Assembly: GCA_938091715.1 (NCBI GenBank)
Contig: CALKMT010000214.1
Coordinates: forward strand, 1-12,290
Reading direction: 5' to 3'
Source of the DNA: an uncultured Litorivicinus sp.
GTDB taxonomy: Bacteria; Pseudomonadota; Gammaproteobacteria; Pseudomonadales; Litorivicinaceae
Length of the DNA: 12,290 bases
In this document: piece after piece, positions 1 through 6,944 of the stretch
Layout: each line of letters starts with the position of its first letter
Position numbering within the stretch: position 1 is the first letter of the stretch
Made by a program: the position numbers and the translations under genes
Notes under the pieces: generated by a model
Seen by the model: only the letters and a program-made list of their open reading frames with translations
Told to the model about the DNA's origin: nothing
Database searches by the model: none

Positions 1-201
1 ACCCATGACAAGGGTTACGCTCGTCGGTTGACCCGTTTTGGCAAGGTCGTCAATCCCAAGGGCATCCAAACCCTGGGCGAGTTCGGAAACCTAACCGAGG
101 CGTTGTTAAAAGGCGGATTTAGCGAGCGCCAGACCCAGAAAATCATGGGTGAAAACTGGGTTAATTTGCTGCGCAACGTCTGGTTGGAGGACGCCCAATG
201 A
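1..201 (+). CDS. Membrane dipeptidase family (peptidase M19-like), C-terminal end only
   Basis: The window opens inside this gene; the frame starting at base 1 stays open for 66 codons to TGA at 199-201. The visible tail reads RFGKVVNPKGIQTLGEFGNL, then LTEALLKGG and the end MGENWVNLLRNVW. This resembles the end of zinc-dependent renal/membrane dipeptidases (pattern: P-x-G-I, N-L-T-E-A-L, G-x-N-W near the C-terminus). The metal ligands would lie upstream and cannot be checked. From memory, Pseudomonas has a dipeptidase gene next to a DUF5943 gene and dgcAB of glycine betaine catabolism, and the same pair occurs here. The stop overlaps the next start (ATGA at 198-201), so the two are translationally coupled. 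Its role in betaine metabolism is unknown to me. The family call is fairly firm, the substrate is not. Confidence 0.75.
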   Translation, partial: THDKGYARRLTRFGKVVNPKGIQTLGEFGNLTEALLKGGFSERQTQKIMGENWVNLLRNVWLEDAQ

Positions 202-731
202 GCCATCACGCCCCTGAAATGCCGATCTTGGTCGACGATGAAACCGGCGTGTGGAGTACCGACGGCCTGCCCATGCTGTACGTGCCGCGGCACTTTTTCA
301 TCAATAACCACGTGGCGGTCGAGGAAGCCTTGGGCGCCGATGTGTATGCCGAGGCCCTGTACAAAGCCGGCTACAAGAGTGCTTATTTTTGGTGCCAACA
401 AGAAGCCCAGACCCACGGCATTTCCGGTGACGCGGTGTTTTTGCATTACATGAAGCGCCTGTCGCAGCGGGGCTGGGGCCTGTTTACCACCGAACACCTG
501 GACATCGCCGCGGGCACAGCCCGGGTTCGCTTGGACCATTCGGCCTTTGTGTATCAATTGGGCCAGGTCGATCGCAAAGTCGACTACATGTACACGGGGT
601 GGTTCGCGGGGGCTGTTGATCAGATTGCCGAGGCCCAGGGGCATTCGGTTAAAACCCGGGCGGTGCAGACTCAATCGGCGGCTCAACAGGGCGTTGAGTT
701 TGGCCTGTTCGAGGTCAGCCCGATCGCCTAG
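198..731 (+). CDS. DUF5943 / 4-vinyl-reductase-domain-like protein of the betaine catabolism locus
   Basis: A 177-residue soluble protein with no signal peptide or membrane segment. The start ATG at 198 overlaps the stop of the dipeptidase gene and has GGAGG at 186-190, seven bases upstream. The N-terminal part contains GLPMLYVPRHFF and an Ala/Tyr-rich helix region (ALGADVYAEALYKAGYKSAY). The C-terminal half (about residues 110-175), with AFVYQLG, MYTGWFAGAVDQI and the ending GVEFGLFEVSPI, has the look of a V4R (4-vinyl reductase) small-molecule-binding domain. From memory this matches the DUF5943 family beside dgcA in Pseudomonas. Its biochemical role is not established; a ligand-sensing or accessory function in dimethylglycine metabolism is only a guess. 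The gene ends in a CTAG palindrome (728-731) that also carries the stop of the convergent regulator. Confidence 0.75.
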   Translation: MSHHAPEMPILVDDETGVWSTDGLPMLYVPRHFFINNHVAVEEALGADVYAEALYKAGYKSAYFWCQQEAQTHGISGDAVFLHYMKRLSQRGWGLFTTEHLDIAAGTARVRLDHSAFVYQLGQVDRKVDYMYTGWFAGAVDQIAEAQGHSVKTRAVQTQSAAQQGVEFGLFEVSPIA

Positions 732-1774
732 CCAGCCTCGCGCTGCCGCTTGCGGGCCACCGAGGGCGATTCGCCAAAGAAATCCTTGAAACAGGTGCTG
801 AAGTGCGAGCTGGACACGAATCCGCAGGCCAGCGAGATCCGGGTGATCGAGTCCGAGGTCTGCACCAACAAGCGTTGGGCCTGGGTCAGGCGCAATTCAA
901 AGTAATAGCGCGAGGGTGATGTTCCCAGGTGGGCCTGAAACAGGCGTTCCACCTGGCGCCGGGACAGATCCACACAGGACGCCAGCTCTTCGCTGGACAG
1001 CGGCTCTTCAATGTTGGCGCGCATCAGTTGAATCAACGAGCGTAGGGTTTCCGGCAAGCTGGGATCGTTTTGCAGCATCGAGCTGGCATTGGTGGTGCCC
1101 GAGGCCAGGCTGTCCGGTGCCAGGATTTCCCGCACGGCACCGGCGATGCTCTTGTCGCTCAGATTGCCCACCCACTCCAACATCAACTCCAAGGTCGAGC
1201 TGGGACCGGCTGCGGTCAGCCGTGTGTCGGTGCAGTGTTTCGACGTGTCCGCCAGGCGCACCGTCGGATACTTTTCCCGTAAATAAGCATGGTTGTCGGG
1301 GTGCAGAGCGCAGGCGGTCTGGTTCATCGTGCCGGCCTGAGCCAGGGCCAGGCTGCCATTCCACAAACCACCCAGAACAAGCTGGTGATGATCGGCTTGT
1401 TTCAGCTTGTCGATCAGCACCGGATCGTAACGCAGCGAGCTGCGATAGCCCCCGACCACGATGATGGCATCCAGGCGTCGGCCCTCGGCGTCGGTGGTGA
1501 TTTGGTGTGCGGTGCCATCGGTGGCCAGATCAATCGACAGATCGCTGGCGACCCGGGGCTGATGAATTGCATAGTTCGAGTGACTGAACAGGCGCTTGCC
1601 GGTCACCAAGTTAGCGGTCACCAGGGTGTCCACGGCCGAGGCGTAACTCATCAAGGAAAAATGGTCGAGCAGAACGAAACCCACACGGTACGTGCGATTG
1701 GGGGTCAGTCGCGCCAGCGAGTCGGTGTGTTGACCCAGCATGGTTTTCGAGAATTCGCGCTTTGTGTCGCTCAT
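728..1774 (-). CDS. gbdR: GbdR-like GATase1/AraC transcriptional regulator
   Basis: A 348-residue regulator on the minus strand, starting at ATG 1774-1772. Residues about 28-215 form a DJ-1/PfpI (GATase1-like) ligand domain: RVGFVLLDHFSLMSYASAVD at its start, then IIVVGGYRSS and LGGLWNGSLALAQAG. Where related enzymes have the nucleophile elbow, this one shows LWNGS with no Cys, as expected for a sensor rather than an enzyme. Residues about 250-345 are a double helix-turn-helix AraC domain (LSSEELASCVDLSRRQVERL; second half ISLACGFVSSSHFS). This architecture is that of GbdR, CdhR, ArgR and SouR. The neighbouring gbcB/gbcA genes favour GbdR, which in Pseudomonas activates betaine catabolism in response to glycine betaine or dimethylglycine. 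The Shine-Dalgarno signal is weak. Family certain; assignment to GbdR rather than a sister regulator is likely but inferred. Confidence 0.78.
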   Translation of the reverse strand: MSDTKREFSKTMLGQHTDSLARLTPNRTYRVGFVLLDHFSLMSYASAVDTLVTANLVTGKRLFSHSNYAIHQPRVASDLSIDLATDGTAHQITTDAEGRRLDAIIVVGGYRSSLRYDPVLIDKLKQADHHQLVLGGLWNGSLALAQAGTMNQTACALHPDNHAYLREKYPTVRLADTSKHCTDTRLTAAGPSSTLELMLEWVGNLSDKSIAGAVREILAPDSLASGTTNASSMLQNDPSLPETLRSLIQLMRANIEEPLSSEELASCVDLSRRQVERLFQAHLGTSPSRYYFELRLTQAQRLLVQTSDSITRISLACGFVSSSHFSTCFKDFFGESPSVARKRQREAG

Positions 1775-1791
1775 TATTATTGTGCTCGGGG

Positions 1792-1819
1792 AGTATACGA
1801 CGAGAATAACCCCTCAAAA
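1792..1819 (-). promoter_or_regulatory. Possible gbdR promoter
   Basis: Read on the minus strand there is TATACT (1797-1792), five of six to the consensus -10, preceded after 16 bases by TTTTGA (1819-1814), a poor -35. The transcript would start near 1785 and leave only about ten bases before the gbdR ATG, which agrees with the lack of a good ribosome binding site. This is a tentative call based on hexamer matches alone. Confidence 0.25.
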
Positions 1820-1855
1820 GCAGTCGGCGCTACTGTCAAAACGGAGAAAAACACC

Positions 1856-2083
1856 ATGATGTTCGCGGATTTAATCGATCCCATCGATTTCATTGAGCAC
1901 CTGCAGGGGCTTGGCTTTGAGCTAGATCCCCAAGCCGCCTTGCCTGTCCTAATCCAGCAGGTCCGGGATCAAGACCATGACGGCCGCGCCCAGGCCTATT
2001 TCGAATCGCTTAAATCCGGCGACCTAAATGTCCATCCGGAGATACGGGACGCGTTGGGACACCGGGGACGCGCAGAAAAATAA
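1856..2083 (+). CDS. Small hypothetical protein (75 aa)
   Basis: A 75-residue ORF between gbdR and gbcB. I chose ATG 1856 because GGAG at 1843-1846 lies nine bases upstream; a second ATG follows at once (1859). The frame is open much further upstream, but that part is antisense to gbdR. The protein is acidic in its first half (MMFADLIDPIDFIEHL, then LGFELDPQ), is likely helical, and has no Cys, signal peptide or membrane segment; the tail is basic (HRGRAEK). I do not recognise a family. Its position suggests co-expression with gbcB 73 bases downstream. A small regulatory or accessory protein is possible, and so is a non-functional ORF. The SD-led start and protein-like composition make it a fair gene candidate. 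Confidence 0.55.
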   Translation: MMFADLIDPIDFIEHLQGLGFELDPQAALPVLIQQVRDQDHDGRAQAYFESLKSGDLNVHPEIRDALGHRGRAEK

Positions 2084-2156
2084 AGTGTCGTAATCACGCT
2101 ATTTTCCCAATCCTGAGTTCGGCACACTGAATCTAAATCTTAACAAACGGTGCGTG

Positions 2157-3281
2157 ATGAACACTTCGGCCAGTATCCCCAATTCAGACGCCTTTCAGCC
2201 GGTCCAGACCCAGACCTGGATGAACGGACGTCACGTGATGCGCTGCGTGCGTGTGATCGACGAGACCTGGGATGTCAAAACCTTTGTGTTTGCGGCAGAA
2301 CAACCGTTGATGTTTTTCTTCAAGCCCGGGCAGTTTGTCACCCTGGAGTTGGAAATCGAGGGCGAGCAGGTCATGCGCTCGTACACCATTTCCAGCTCTC
2401 CCTCGGTGCCGTACAGCTTTTCCCTGACCATTAAAAAGTTACCCGGCGGCCAGGTATCCTCGTGGATGCACGACCACATGAACCAGGGTGATGAATTGAT
2501 CGTCCACGGCCCGGTTGGCCGCTTCAACGTGATCGATTACCCGGCGGACAAATACCTGTTTCTGTCCGGTGGCGTGGGCATTACTCCGCTGATGTCCATG
2601 GCGCGCTGGCTGTTTGACACCAATTCAGACAACAACATCGTGTTTGCCCACAGCGCTCGCACCCCCCGGGACTTTATTTACCGCCGGGAGTTAGAGCACA
2701 TGGATTCTCGTGTCGACAATTTGACCCTGCACGCGATTGTCGAGCGGGTGGATATTGGTCAAACCTGGAACGGCTACCGCGGCTTTATCGACCGCGACAA
2801 ATTGGCTCTGATGTGCCCTGACGTGCTGGATCGTGAGGTCTTCTGCTGTGGTCCCGAACCCTACATGCGTGCGGTGCGCGAGATTTTGCAGGGGGTCGGC
2901 TTTGACATGCGCCGTTACCATGAGGAGTCCTTTGGCGAGATTCCCGCGGTCGCCGAAGAGCAAGCCCTAGAGCAGGCCGAGACGGCCCAAGAGGAGCACG
3001 AAGCGCTCGCAGTGTCCGACCTGCTCAGCGTCGAGTTCACAGGCAGCGGCAAGAGCGTGCGCATCGCCCCCGGTGAAACCATTCACGCCGCCGCCACCAA
3101 GTTAGGGCTGCACATTCCCAAGGCCTGCGGCATGGGCATTTGTGGCACCTGTCGGGTGCACTTGGCGGCTGGCGAAGTCAGCATGGAGCACAACGGCGGC
3201 ATTACCGATGACGAGATCGCAGCCGGGGATGTCCTAAGCTGCTGCAGCGTCCCGGTCGGAGACGTATCCGTTGAGTTCTGA
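2157..3281 (+). CDS. gbcB: GbcB, reductase component of the glycine betaine Rieske monooxygenase
   Basis: A cytoplasmic flavin/iron-sulfur electron-transfer protein of 374 residues that passes electrons from NAD(P)H to the Rieske oxygenase GbcA. N-terminal FNR-type FAD domain: FKPGQFVTLELEI followed by RSYTISSSPS at residues 74-83. NAD(P) domain: SGGVGITPLMSMAR from residue 137 and FCCGPEPYM. C-terminal plant-type 2Fe-2S ferredoxin domain with Cys324, Cys329, Cys332 (CGMGICGTC) and a fourth ligand at Cys362. Stretches such as NVIDYPADK, ARTPRDFIY and DMRRYHEESFGE agree with my memory of Pseudomonas GbcB over the full length. Start: ATG 2157, with an alternative GTG one codon earlier; the SD is weak. 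It overlaps the next gene by 11 bases, so the aldehyde dehydrogenase is coupled to it. Unlike Pseudomonas, gbcA is not adjacent but 4.75 kb downstream. Confidence 0.93.
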   Translation: MNTSASIPNSDAFQPVQTQTWMNGRHVMRCVRVIDETWDVKTFVFAAEQPLMFFFKPGQFVTLELEIEGEQVMRSYTISSSPSVPYSFSLTIKKLPGGQVSSWMHDHMNQGDELIVHGPVGRFNVIDYPADKYLFLSGGVGITPLMSMARWLFDTNSDNNIVFAHSARTPRDFIYRRELEHMDSRVDNLTLHAIVERVDIGQTWNGYRGFIDRDKLALMCPDVLDREVFCCGPEPYMRAVREILQGVGFDMRRYHEESFGEIPAVAEEQALEQAETAQEEHEALAVSDLLSVEFTGSGKSVRIAPGETIHAAATKLGLHIPKACGMGICGTCRVHLAAGEVSMEHNGGITDDEIAAGDVLSCCSVPVGDVSVEF

Positions 3282-4734
3282 TTCCCCGCGCTGGGATGCG
3301 CACCTGGGCTGTAACTACATTGACGGCCGCTATGTGCAAGGCGGCGAAGGCCAGTTGGCCGTATCCGACCCGGCCACCGGGCAGTTAGTGGCCCAGCAGG
3401 CCCTGGCCAGTCCCATGGACGTCGACAAGGCGGTCCAGGCGGCGCGTCGGGTCGTGGATTCCCGAGAGCTGATCCAACTGCGTCCGGTCGAGCGAGGCCG
3501 CCGGGTGCGCGCCATGGGTCAGTTCTTGCTGGATTATCAGGACAGCATCGCTTCACTGTTGTGCCGCGAATCGGGCAAGCCCTTTTGGGAGGCTCTGATC
3601 GAGGTCCAGGGCAGTGCCCGCTATTTTGAGTATTACGGCAACCAGGCGGAAACTCTCGAGGGCGTGTCGATTCCCCTGGGCGACGGCTACATGGACTTTA
3701 CCGAGCACGAGCCGCTGGGTATTTCGGCCCAAATCATTCCCTGGAATTACCCGCTAGAGATGGCCGCGCGTTCCTTGGCCCCGGCCCTGGCCAGTGGCAA
3801 TGTGTGCATCGTCAAAAGCCCTGAATTGGATCCTCTGTCGTCAATCTGTTTTGCCGCCGCCGCCGAGTTCGCCGGTTTCCCCCCAGGGGCCGTGAACATT
3901 CTGTGCGGACATGGGCACAGCGCCGGTGCCGCCTTGGCCGGTCACCCGGACATCAATCAAATCGTATTTACCGGTTCGGTCGAAACCGGCGTCAAGATCG
4001 CCCAGGCCGCCGCGCCAAACATCGTGCCCTGCGTGCTCGAGCTGGGCGGCAAGAGTGCCGCTATCGTACGCGGCGATGCGGATCTGGATGCGCTGATGCA
4101 AAACGTGCGCTGGGGCATCTTTTTCAATGCCGGCCAGGTGTGCTCGGCTATGTCCCGGGTATTGGTACACGAATCAATCCACGCCGAGTTTGTCGAGCGC
4201 GCAGCAGCGCTGGCCAACAGCTTGCCCCTGCAGACCGGTGTCGATGCCCGGGAAAGCGGTGCGGGCATGGGCGCCATGGTCAGCGAAGGCCAACGGGATC
4301 GGGCCCTGGGCCTCGTTACTCGGGCCTCTCAGGCCGGCGCACGGCTGGTGGCCGGTGGCAGCACCCCAGATCTGGGCGCGTTTTTGGCGCCCACGGTGTT
4401 TGACCAAGTCAAACCCGAGCATGAGTTGTTCAACACCGAGGTCTTTGGCCCGGTGCTGTCCGTGACGCCATTTGCCACGGACGCCGAGGCCCTGCACCTG
4501 GCCAACGGCACGGATTACGGCCTGGTGGCCGGATTATTTACTCAAGACATCACCGCCGCGATGAACCTGACAAGGCGTCTGAGAGCCGGGCAGGTCTTTG
4601 TTAACGAATGGTTTGCCGGCGGGGTAGAGACCCCCTTCGGGGGTGTCGGAAAAAGCGGCTATGGCCGTGAGAAAGGACGAGAGGCCTTGTTTAATTACGT
4701 TCAGACCAAGAATGTGGCAATCAGCCTCGCGTAA
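3271..4734 (+). CDS. NAD(P)-dependent aldehyde dehydrogenase, betaine-aldehyde-dehydrogenase-like
   Basis: A 487-residue soluble enzyme of the ALDH superfamily. All catalytic parts are present: Asn159 in PWNYP, Lys182 in IVKSPE for the cofactor, the turn FTGSVETG at 233-240, general base Glu257 in LELGGK, and nucleophile Cys291 in NAGQVCSAMSR. The C-terminal half holds TEVFGPVLSV and FGGVGKSGYGRE. The start is TTG at 3271, inside the end of gbcB; GGAGA at 3258-3262 with eight bases of spacing supports it, and no in-frame ATG lies closer than about 3415, which would cut off conserved sequence. Being in one operon with gbcB, it may oxidise betaine aldehyde to glycine betaine (BetB role). The C-S-A-x-S-R around the cysteine recalls plant-type BADH more than E. 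coli BetB (from memory). No choline dehydrogenase lies in the window, so another amino- or sulfonio-aldehyde remains possible. Confidence 0.88.
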   Translation: MSSDSPRWDAHLGCNYIDGRYVQGGEGQLAVSDPATGQLVAQQALASPMDVDKAVQAARRVVDSRELIQLRPVERGRRVRAMGQFLLDYQDSIASLLCRESGKPFWEALIEVQGSARYFEYYGNQAETLEGVSIPLGDGYMDFTEHEPLGISAQIIPWNYPLEMAARSLAPALASGNVCIVKSPELDPLSSICFAAAAEFAGFPPGAVNILCGHGHSAGAALAGHPDINQIVFTGSVETGVKIAQAAAPNIVPCVLELGGKSAAIVRGDADLDALMQNVRWGIFFNAGQVCSAMSRVLVHESIHAEFVERAAALANSLPLQTGVDARESGAGMGAMVSEGQRDRALGLVTRASQAGARLVAGGSTPDLGAFLAPTVFDQVKPEHELFNTEVFGPVLSVTPFATDAEALHLANGTDYGLVAGLFTQDITAAMNLTRRLRAGQVFVNEWFAGGVETPFGGVGKSGYGREKGREALFNYVQTKNVAISLA

Positions 4735-4780
4735 GTCGCATATACACAGAAATATGTCACAACCCGGTTGACGAACCCAC

Positions 4781-4824
4781 CTCGGAGCCAACAGAGTGTA
4801 TAAGCACTCGGGGTGTGCTCCGAG
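4781..4824 (+). repeat. Nested inverted repeat upstream of the binding-protein gene
   Basis: The outer arms CTCGGAGC (4781-4788) and GCTCCGAG (4817-4824) are exactly complementary over 8 bp. Nested inside is GAGTG (4794-4798) facing CACTC (4805-4809), 5 bp, with the loop TATAAG. No T-run follows, so a terminator for the upstream dehydrogenase gene is unlikely. It lies 29 bases before the ATG of the transporter's binding protein. It could be a structured mRNA leader, or an operator whose central TATAAG serves as a -10 element for an activator-dependent promoter. The two readings exclude each other, depending on where transcription starts. Confidence 0.5.
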
Positions 4825-4853
4825 CAAAACTAAAAAAATTAGGGGGATCCCAA

Positions 4854-5822
4854 ATGAAGAAGAATGGACACGCTTTAGCACTCGCAGTGGCAATGACTGC
4901 CTCGGGTGGTGCATACGCCAATTGTGGCGAAGTCAGTGTCGGCGCAATGGGCTGGGCATCCGGCGAAAGCGTTGCAGCTTTGACCTCATTCGTTCTAGAG
5001 CAAGGCTACGGCTGCTCGGTCACCATCGTACCCACAGACACCGTTCCGGTGGTTACCTCACTGGCTGAAACAGGCCAGCCTGACGTGGTGCCGGAAGTAT
5101 GGTCGAACTCAGTACCGGCCTATGACGGCTTGGTCGAGGAAGGCAAAGTCATCACTGCCGGCAACACCTTTGCCAACGGTGGCGAAGAAGGCTGGTGGAT
5201 TCCCCAGTACCTGGCGGACAAGCACCCTGAGCTGGCGACCCTAGAGGGCGTATTGGCGAATCCTGAATTGGTCGGCGCGCGTTTCCACAACTGCCCCGTC
5301 GGTTGGGGTTGCCGTATTGTTAACGACAACCTAAAAGTCGTTCACGACCTGGAAGGCAACGGCATCGAAGTGTTCGATCACGGTTCTGGCGCCAACCTGG
5401 CAGCCTCTATCGCGGCGGCCTTTGAAGACCAAGCACCTTGGTTCGGTTACTACTGGGGCCCGACGGCCATTCTGGGTAAGTACCCCATGGTCAAAGTTGA
5501 CCTGGGCGGCGTAAACCCCGAGCAGCACCGTCTGAACCAGGTTGAAGGCCAAGATGCTGGCAAGATTGGCGTTTCTGACTTCCCCGCAGCACCGGTACTG
5601 ACCGCAATGACGGCTGACTTTGCTAACCGCGCACCTGCGGCGGCTGAGTTCATCAAGAATAGCGCTCTGCCTAACGATCTGATTTCAGCCATGCTGGCGT
5701 GGAAAGAAGAAAACAATGCCTCTGCTGATGAAACAGCGGCTTGGGTTCTGACCAATCACACCGACGTGGTCATGAGCATGGTCAGCGGCGAAGCCAAAGC
5801 AAACCTAGAAAAGCTGTTCTAA
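4854..5822 (+). CDS. Glycine betaine/choline-type ABC transporter, periplasmic substrate-binding protein
   Basis: A 322-residue secreted protein of the OpuAC/ProX-type family. A signal peptide is visible: MKKNG, a hydrophobic core rich in Ala/Leu/Val, and probable cleavage after Ala22 (GAYA|NCGE). AGGGGG at 4841-4846 gives a strong ribosome binding site for ATG 4854. Aromatic residues suited to a cage for a quaternary ammonium group are plentiful: Trp34 in GAMGWASGE, Trp83 in PEVWSN, Trp114-Trp115, and a W-F-G-Y-Y-W cluster after residue 190. A Cys pair in HNCPVGWGC may form a disulfide. Family members bind glycine betaine, choline, carnitine or proline betaine; the sequence alone does not choose between them, though the gbc neighbours favour betaine or choline. 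DMSP, a structural analogue, is also conceivable. A perfect hairpin follows the stop and probably sets a higher level for this gene than for its membrane partners. Confidence 0.9.
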   Translation: MKKNGHALALAVAMTASGGAYANCGEVSVGAMGWASGESVAALTSFVLEQGYGCSVTIVPTDTVPVVTSLAETGQPDVVPEVWSNSVPAYDGLVEEGKVITAGNTFANGGEEGWWIPQYLADKHPELATLEGVLANPELVGARFHNCPVGWGCRIVNDNLKVVHDLEGNGIEVFDHGSGANLAASIAAAFEDQAPWFGYYWGPTAILGKYPMVKVDLGGVNPEQHRLNQVEGQDAGKIGVSDFPAAPVLTAMTADFANRAPAAAEFIKNSALPNDLISAMLAWKEENNASADETAAWVLTNHTDVVMSMVSGEAKANLEKLF

Positions 5823-5852
5823 TAACAGTGCTGCCTTTTTGGTGGCAACCCC

Positions 5853-5875
5853 GGGCCGTCCGCATCGGACGGCCC
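5853..5875 (+). terminator. Intercistronic hairpin (attenuating terminator or mRNA-stabilising element)
   Basis: GGGCCGTCCG (5853-5862) pairs perfectly with CGGACGGCCC (5866-5875) around the three-base loop CAT: ten pairs, almost all GC. Flanking ACCC (5848-5851) and GGGT (5878-5881) can extend it. The sequence after it (TTGGGTCTTCGTTT) is T-rich but interrupted, so it is a weak terminator at best. It sits between the binding-protein and permease genes, where such structures commonly stop part of transcription or protect the upstream message from 3' decay. Confidence 0.7.
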
Positions 5876-5924
5876 TTGGGTCTTCGTTTAGACCCCTTTA
5901 GTTCGTTTATAAAACAGGACTCCC

Positions 5925-6944
5925 ATGTCAACATATTCAGGTATTTTCAACGCCATCGGTCTACGCGACTGGTGTGACGAAGATAAAAAACCTTCCCTAA
6001 TGTCACTGGCCAATTTGCGCGGCGACGAGCCCAATTGGTACGACGTAAAATTCCCTTCGTTGGACAACCTCCACGAAGCCTGCTCCAAAATCCCCCAAAC
6101 CCGCGACATGACCGCCGGTCTTGAGGACGGATTCCTGGCCATTCGGCCAGCGTTACGATTCGTACTCGACCCGCTGACACAGCCTCTGTCCTGGGCCTTG
6201 GATGGTGCATTGACGGCCTTTACCGAAACCCCGTGGTGGTTTTTGGTGCCGCTGTTGGTCCTTGGATGCTTTTTCATCTCCAAGTCAATCCGGATAGCAG
6301 GCCTGGTGGCCGCCTTCTTGGCGTTCTTCTTGTTCACCGACCACTACACCTACGCCATGGAAACCCTGGCCATTATCTTTGTGTGTACCTTTATCTGCGT
6401 GCTCTTGGGCGTGCCGATCGGCATCTATATGTCCAAGAGTGATCGAGCCCAACGGGCCATTACGCCGGTCTTGGACATGCTGCAAACCCTGCCGACCTTT
6501 GTTTACCTGATCCCGCTGATCTTTTTGTTCAAGATCACCGAGCCCAAGTTGTACGGCATGGCGATTATTTTGTACGCCATCGTGCCGGTGGTTCGTTTGA
6601 CCAACCTGGGCATCCGTTTGGTGGATCAGTCGGTCATCGAAGCGGCGAATGCCTATGGCCTGACCTCACGTCAGAAACTGATTGGTGTCGAGATACCCTT
6701 GGCCTTGCCGAACATTATGGCCGGGGTCAACCAGACCATCATGATGTCGCTGGCCATGGTCGTGATCGCCTCTTTGGTCTCGGCGCCGGGACTGGGAACC
6801 CTGGTCTTGGACGGCATTAACAACCTACGTCTGGGCGTCGGCTTTGTGGCTGGCTTTGCGATTGTATTGCTGGCCATCCTGCTGGACCGTGTGTCCAAGG
6901 CGGCACTGGATCGAATTAACGCAGCACAGGCAGACAACCAATGA
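5925..6944 (+). CDS. ProW-like ABC transporter permease
   Basis: A 339-residue inner-membrane permease of the binding-protein-dependent importer family. The first ~100 residues are polar (NAIGLRDWCDEDKK near the start), as in ProW with its long N-terminal tail. Hydrophobic segments follow from about residue 104 (WWFLVPLLVLGCFFIS; IAGLVAAFLAFFLF; TLAIIFVCTFICVLLG) to the last near 325. The cytoplasmic coupling loop is EAANAYGLTSRQKLIGVEIP from residue 239, the EAA motif that docks on the ATPase. ATG 5925 is preceded by AGGA at 5916-5919. The stop overlaps the ATG of the ATPase gene (ATGA at 6941-6944), so their synthesis is coupled. It forms one importer with the binding protein before it and the ATPase after it. 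Confidence 0.92.
   Translation: MSTYSGIFNAIGLRDWCDEDKKPSLMSLANLRGDEPNWYDVKFPSLDNLHEACSKIPQTRDMTAGLEDGFLAIRPALRFVLDPLTQPLSWALDGALTAFTETPWWFLVPLLVLGCFFISKSIRIAGLVAAFLAFFLFTDHYTYAMETLAIIFVCTFICVLLGVPIGIYMSKSDRAQRAITPVLDMLQTLPTFVYLIPLIFLFKITEPKLYGMAIILYAIVPVVRLTNLGIRLVDQSVIEAANAYGLTSRQKLIGVEIPLALPNIMAGVNQTIMMSLAMVVIASLVSAPGLGTLVLDGINNLRLGVGFVAGFAIVLLAILLDRVSKAALDRINAAQADNQ

Noticed and set aside
15..686. A 223-residue open frame on the minus strand
   Set aside because: It is the antisense of the dipeptidase tail and the DUF5943-like gene, which have family-like sequences and proper ribosome binding sites.
916..1464. A 182-residue Pro/Arg/Cys-rich open frame on the plus strand inside gbdR
   Set aside because: Composition is typical of an out-of-frame reading of GC-rich DNA; there is no domain-like sequence.
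1289..1855. Open frame on the plus strand running into the 75-residue ORF, which would make a 264-residue protein
   Set aside because: It is antisense to the regulator gene, whose protein sequence is clearly recognised; only the part after the ribosome binding site at 1843 looks real.
2084..2140. Possible terminator or operator after the 75-residue ORF (AGTG...CACGCT then ATTTT)
   Set aside because: The stem needs a bulge and only four pairs are continuous; too weak to call.
4768..4796. Sigma-70 promoter with TTGACG at 4768 as -35
   Set aside because: No -10-like hexamer lies at 16-18 bases; TATAAG at 4799 is 25 bases away.
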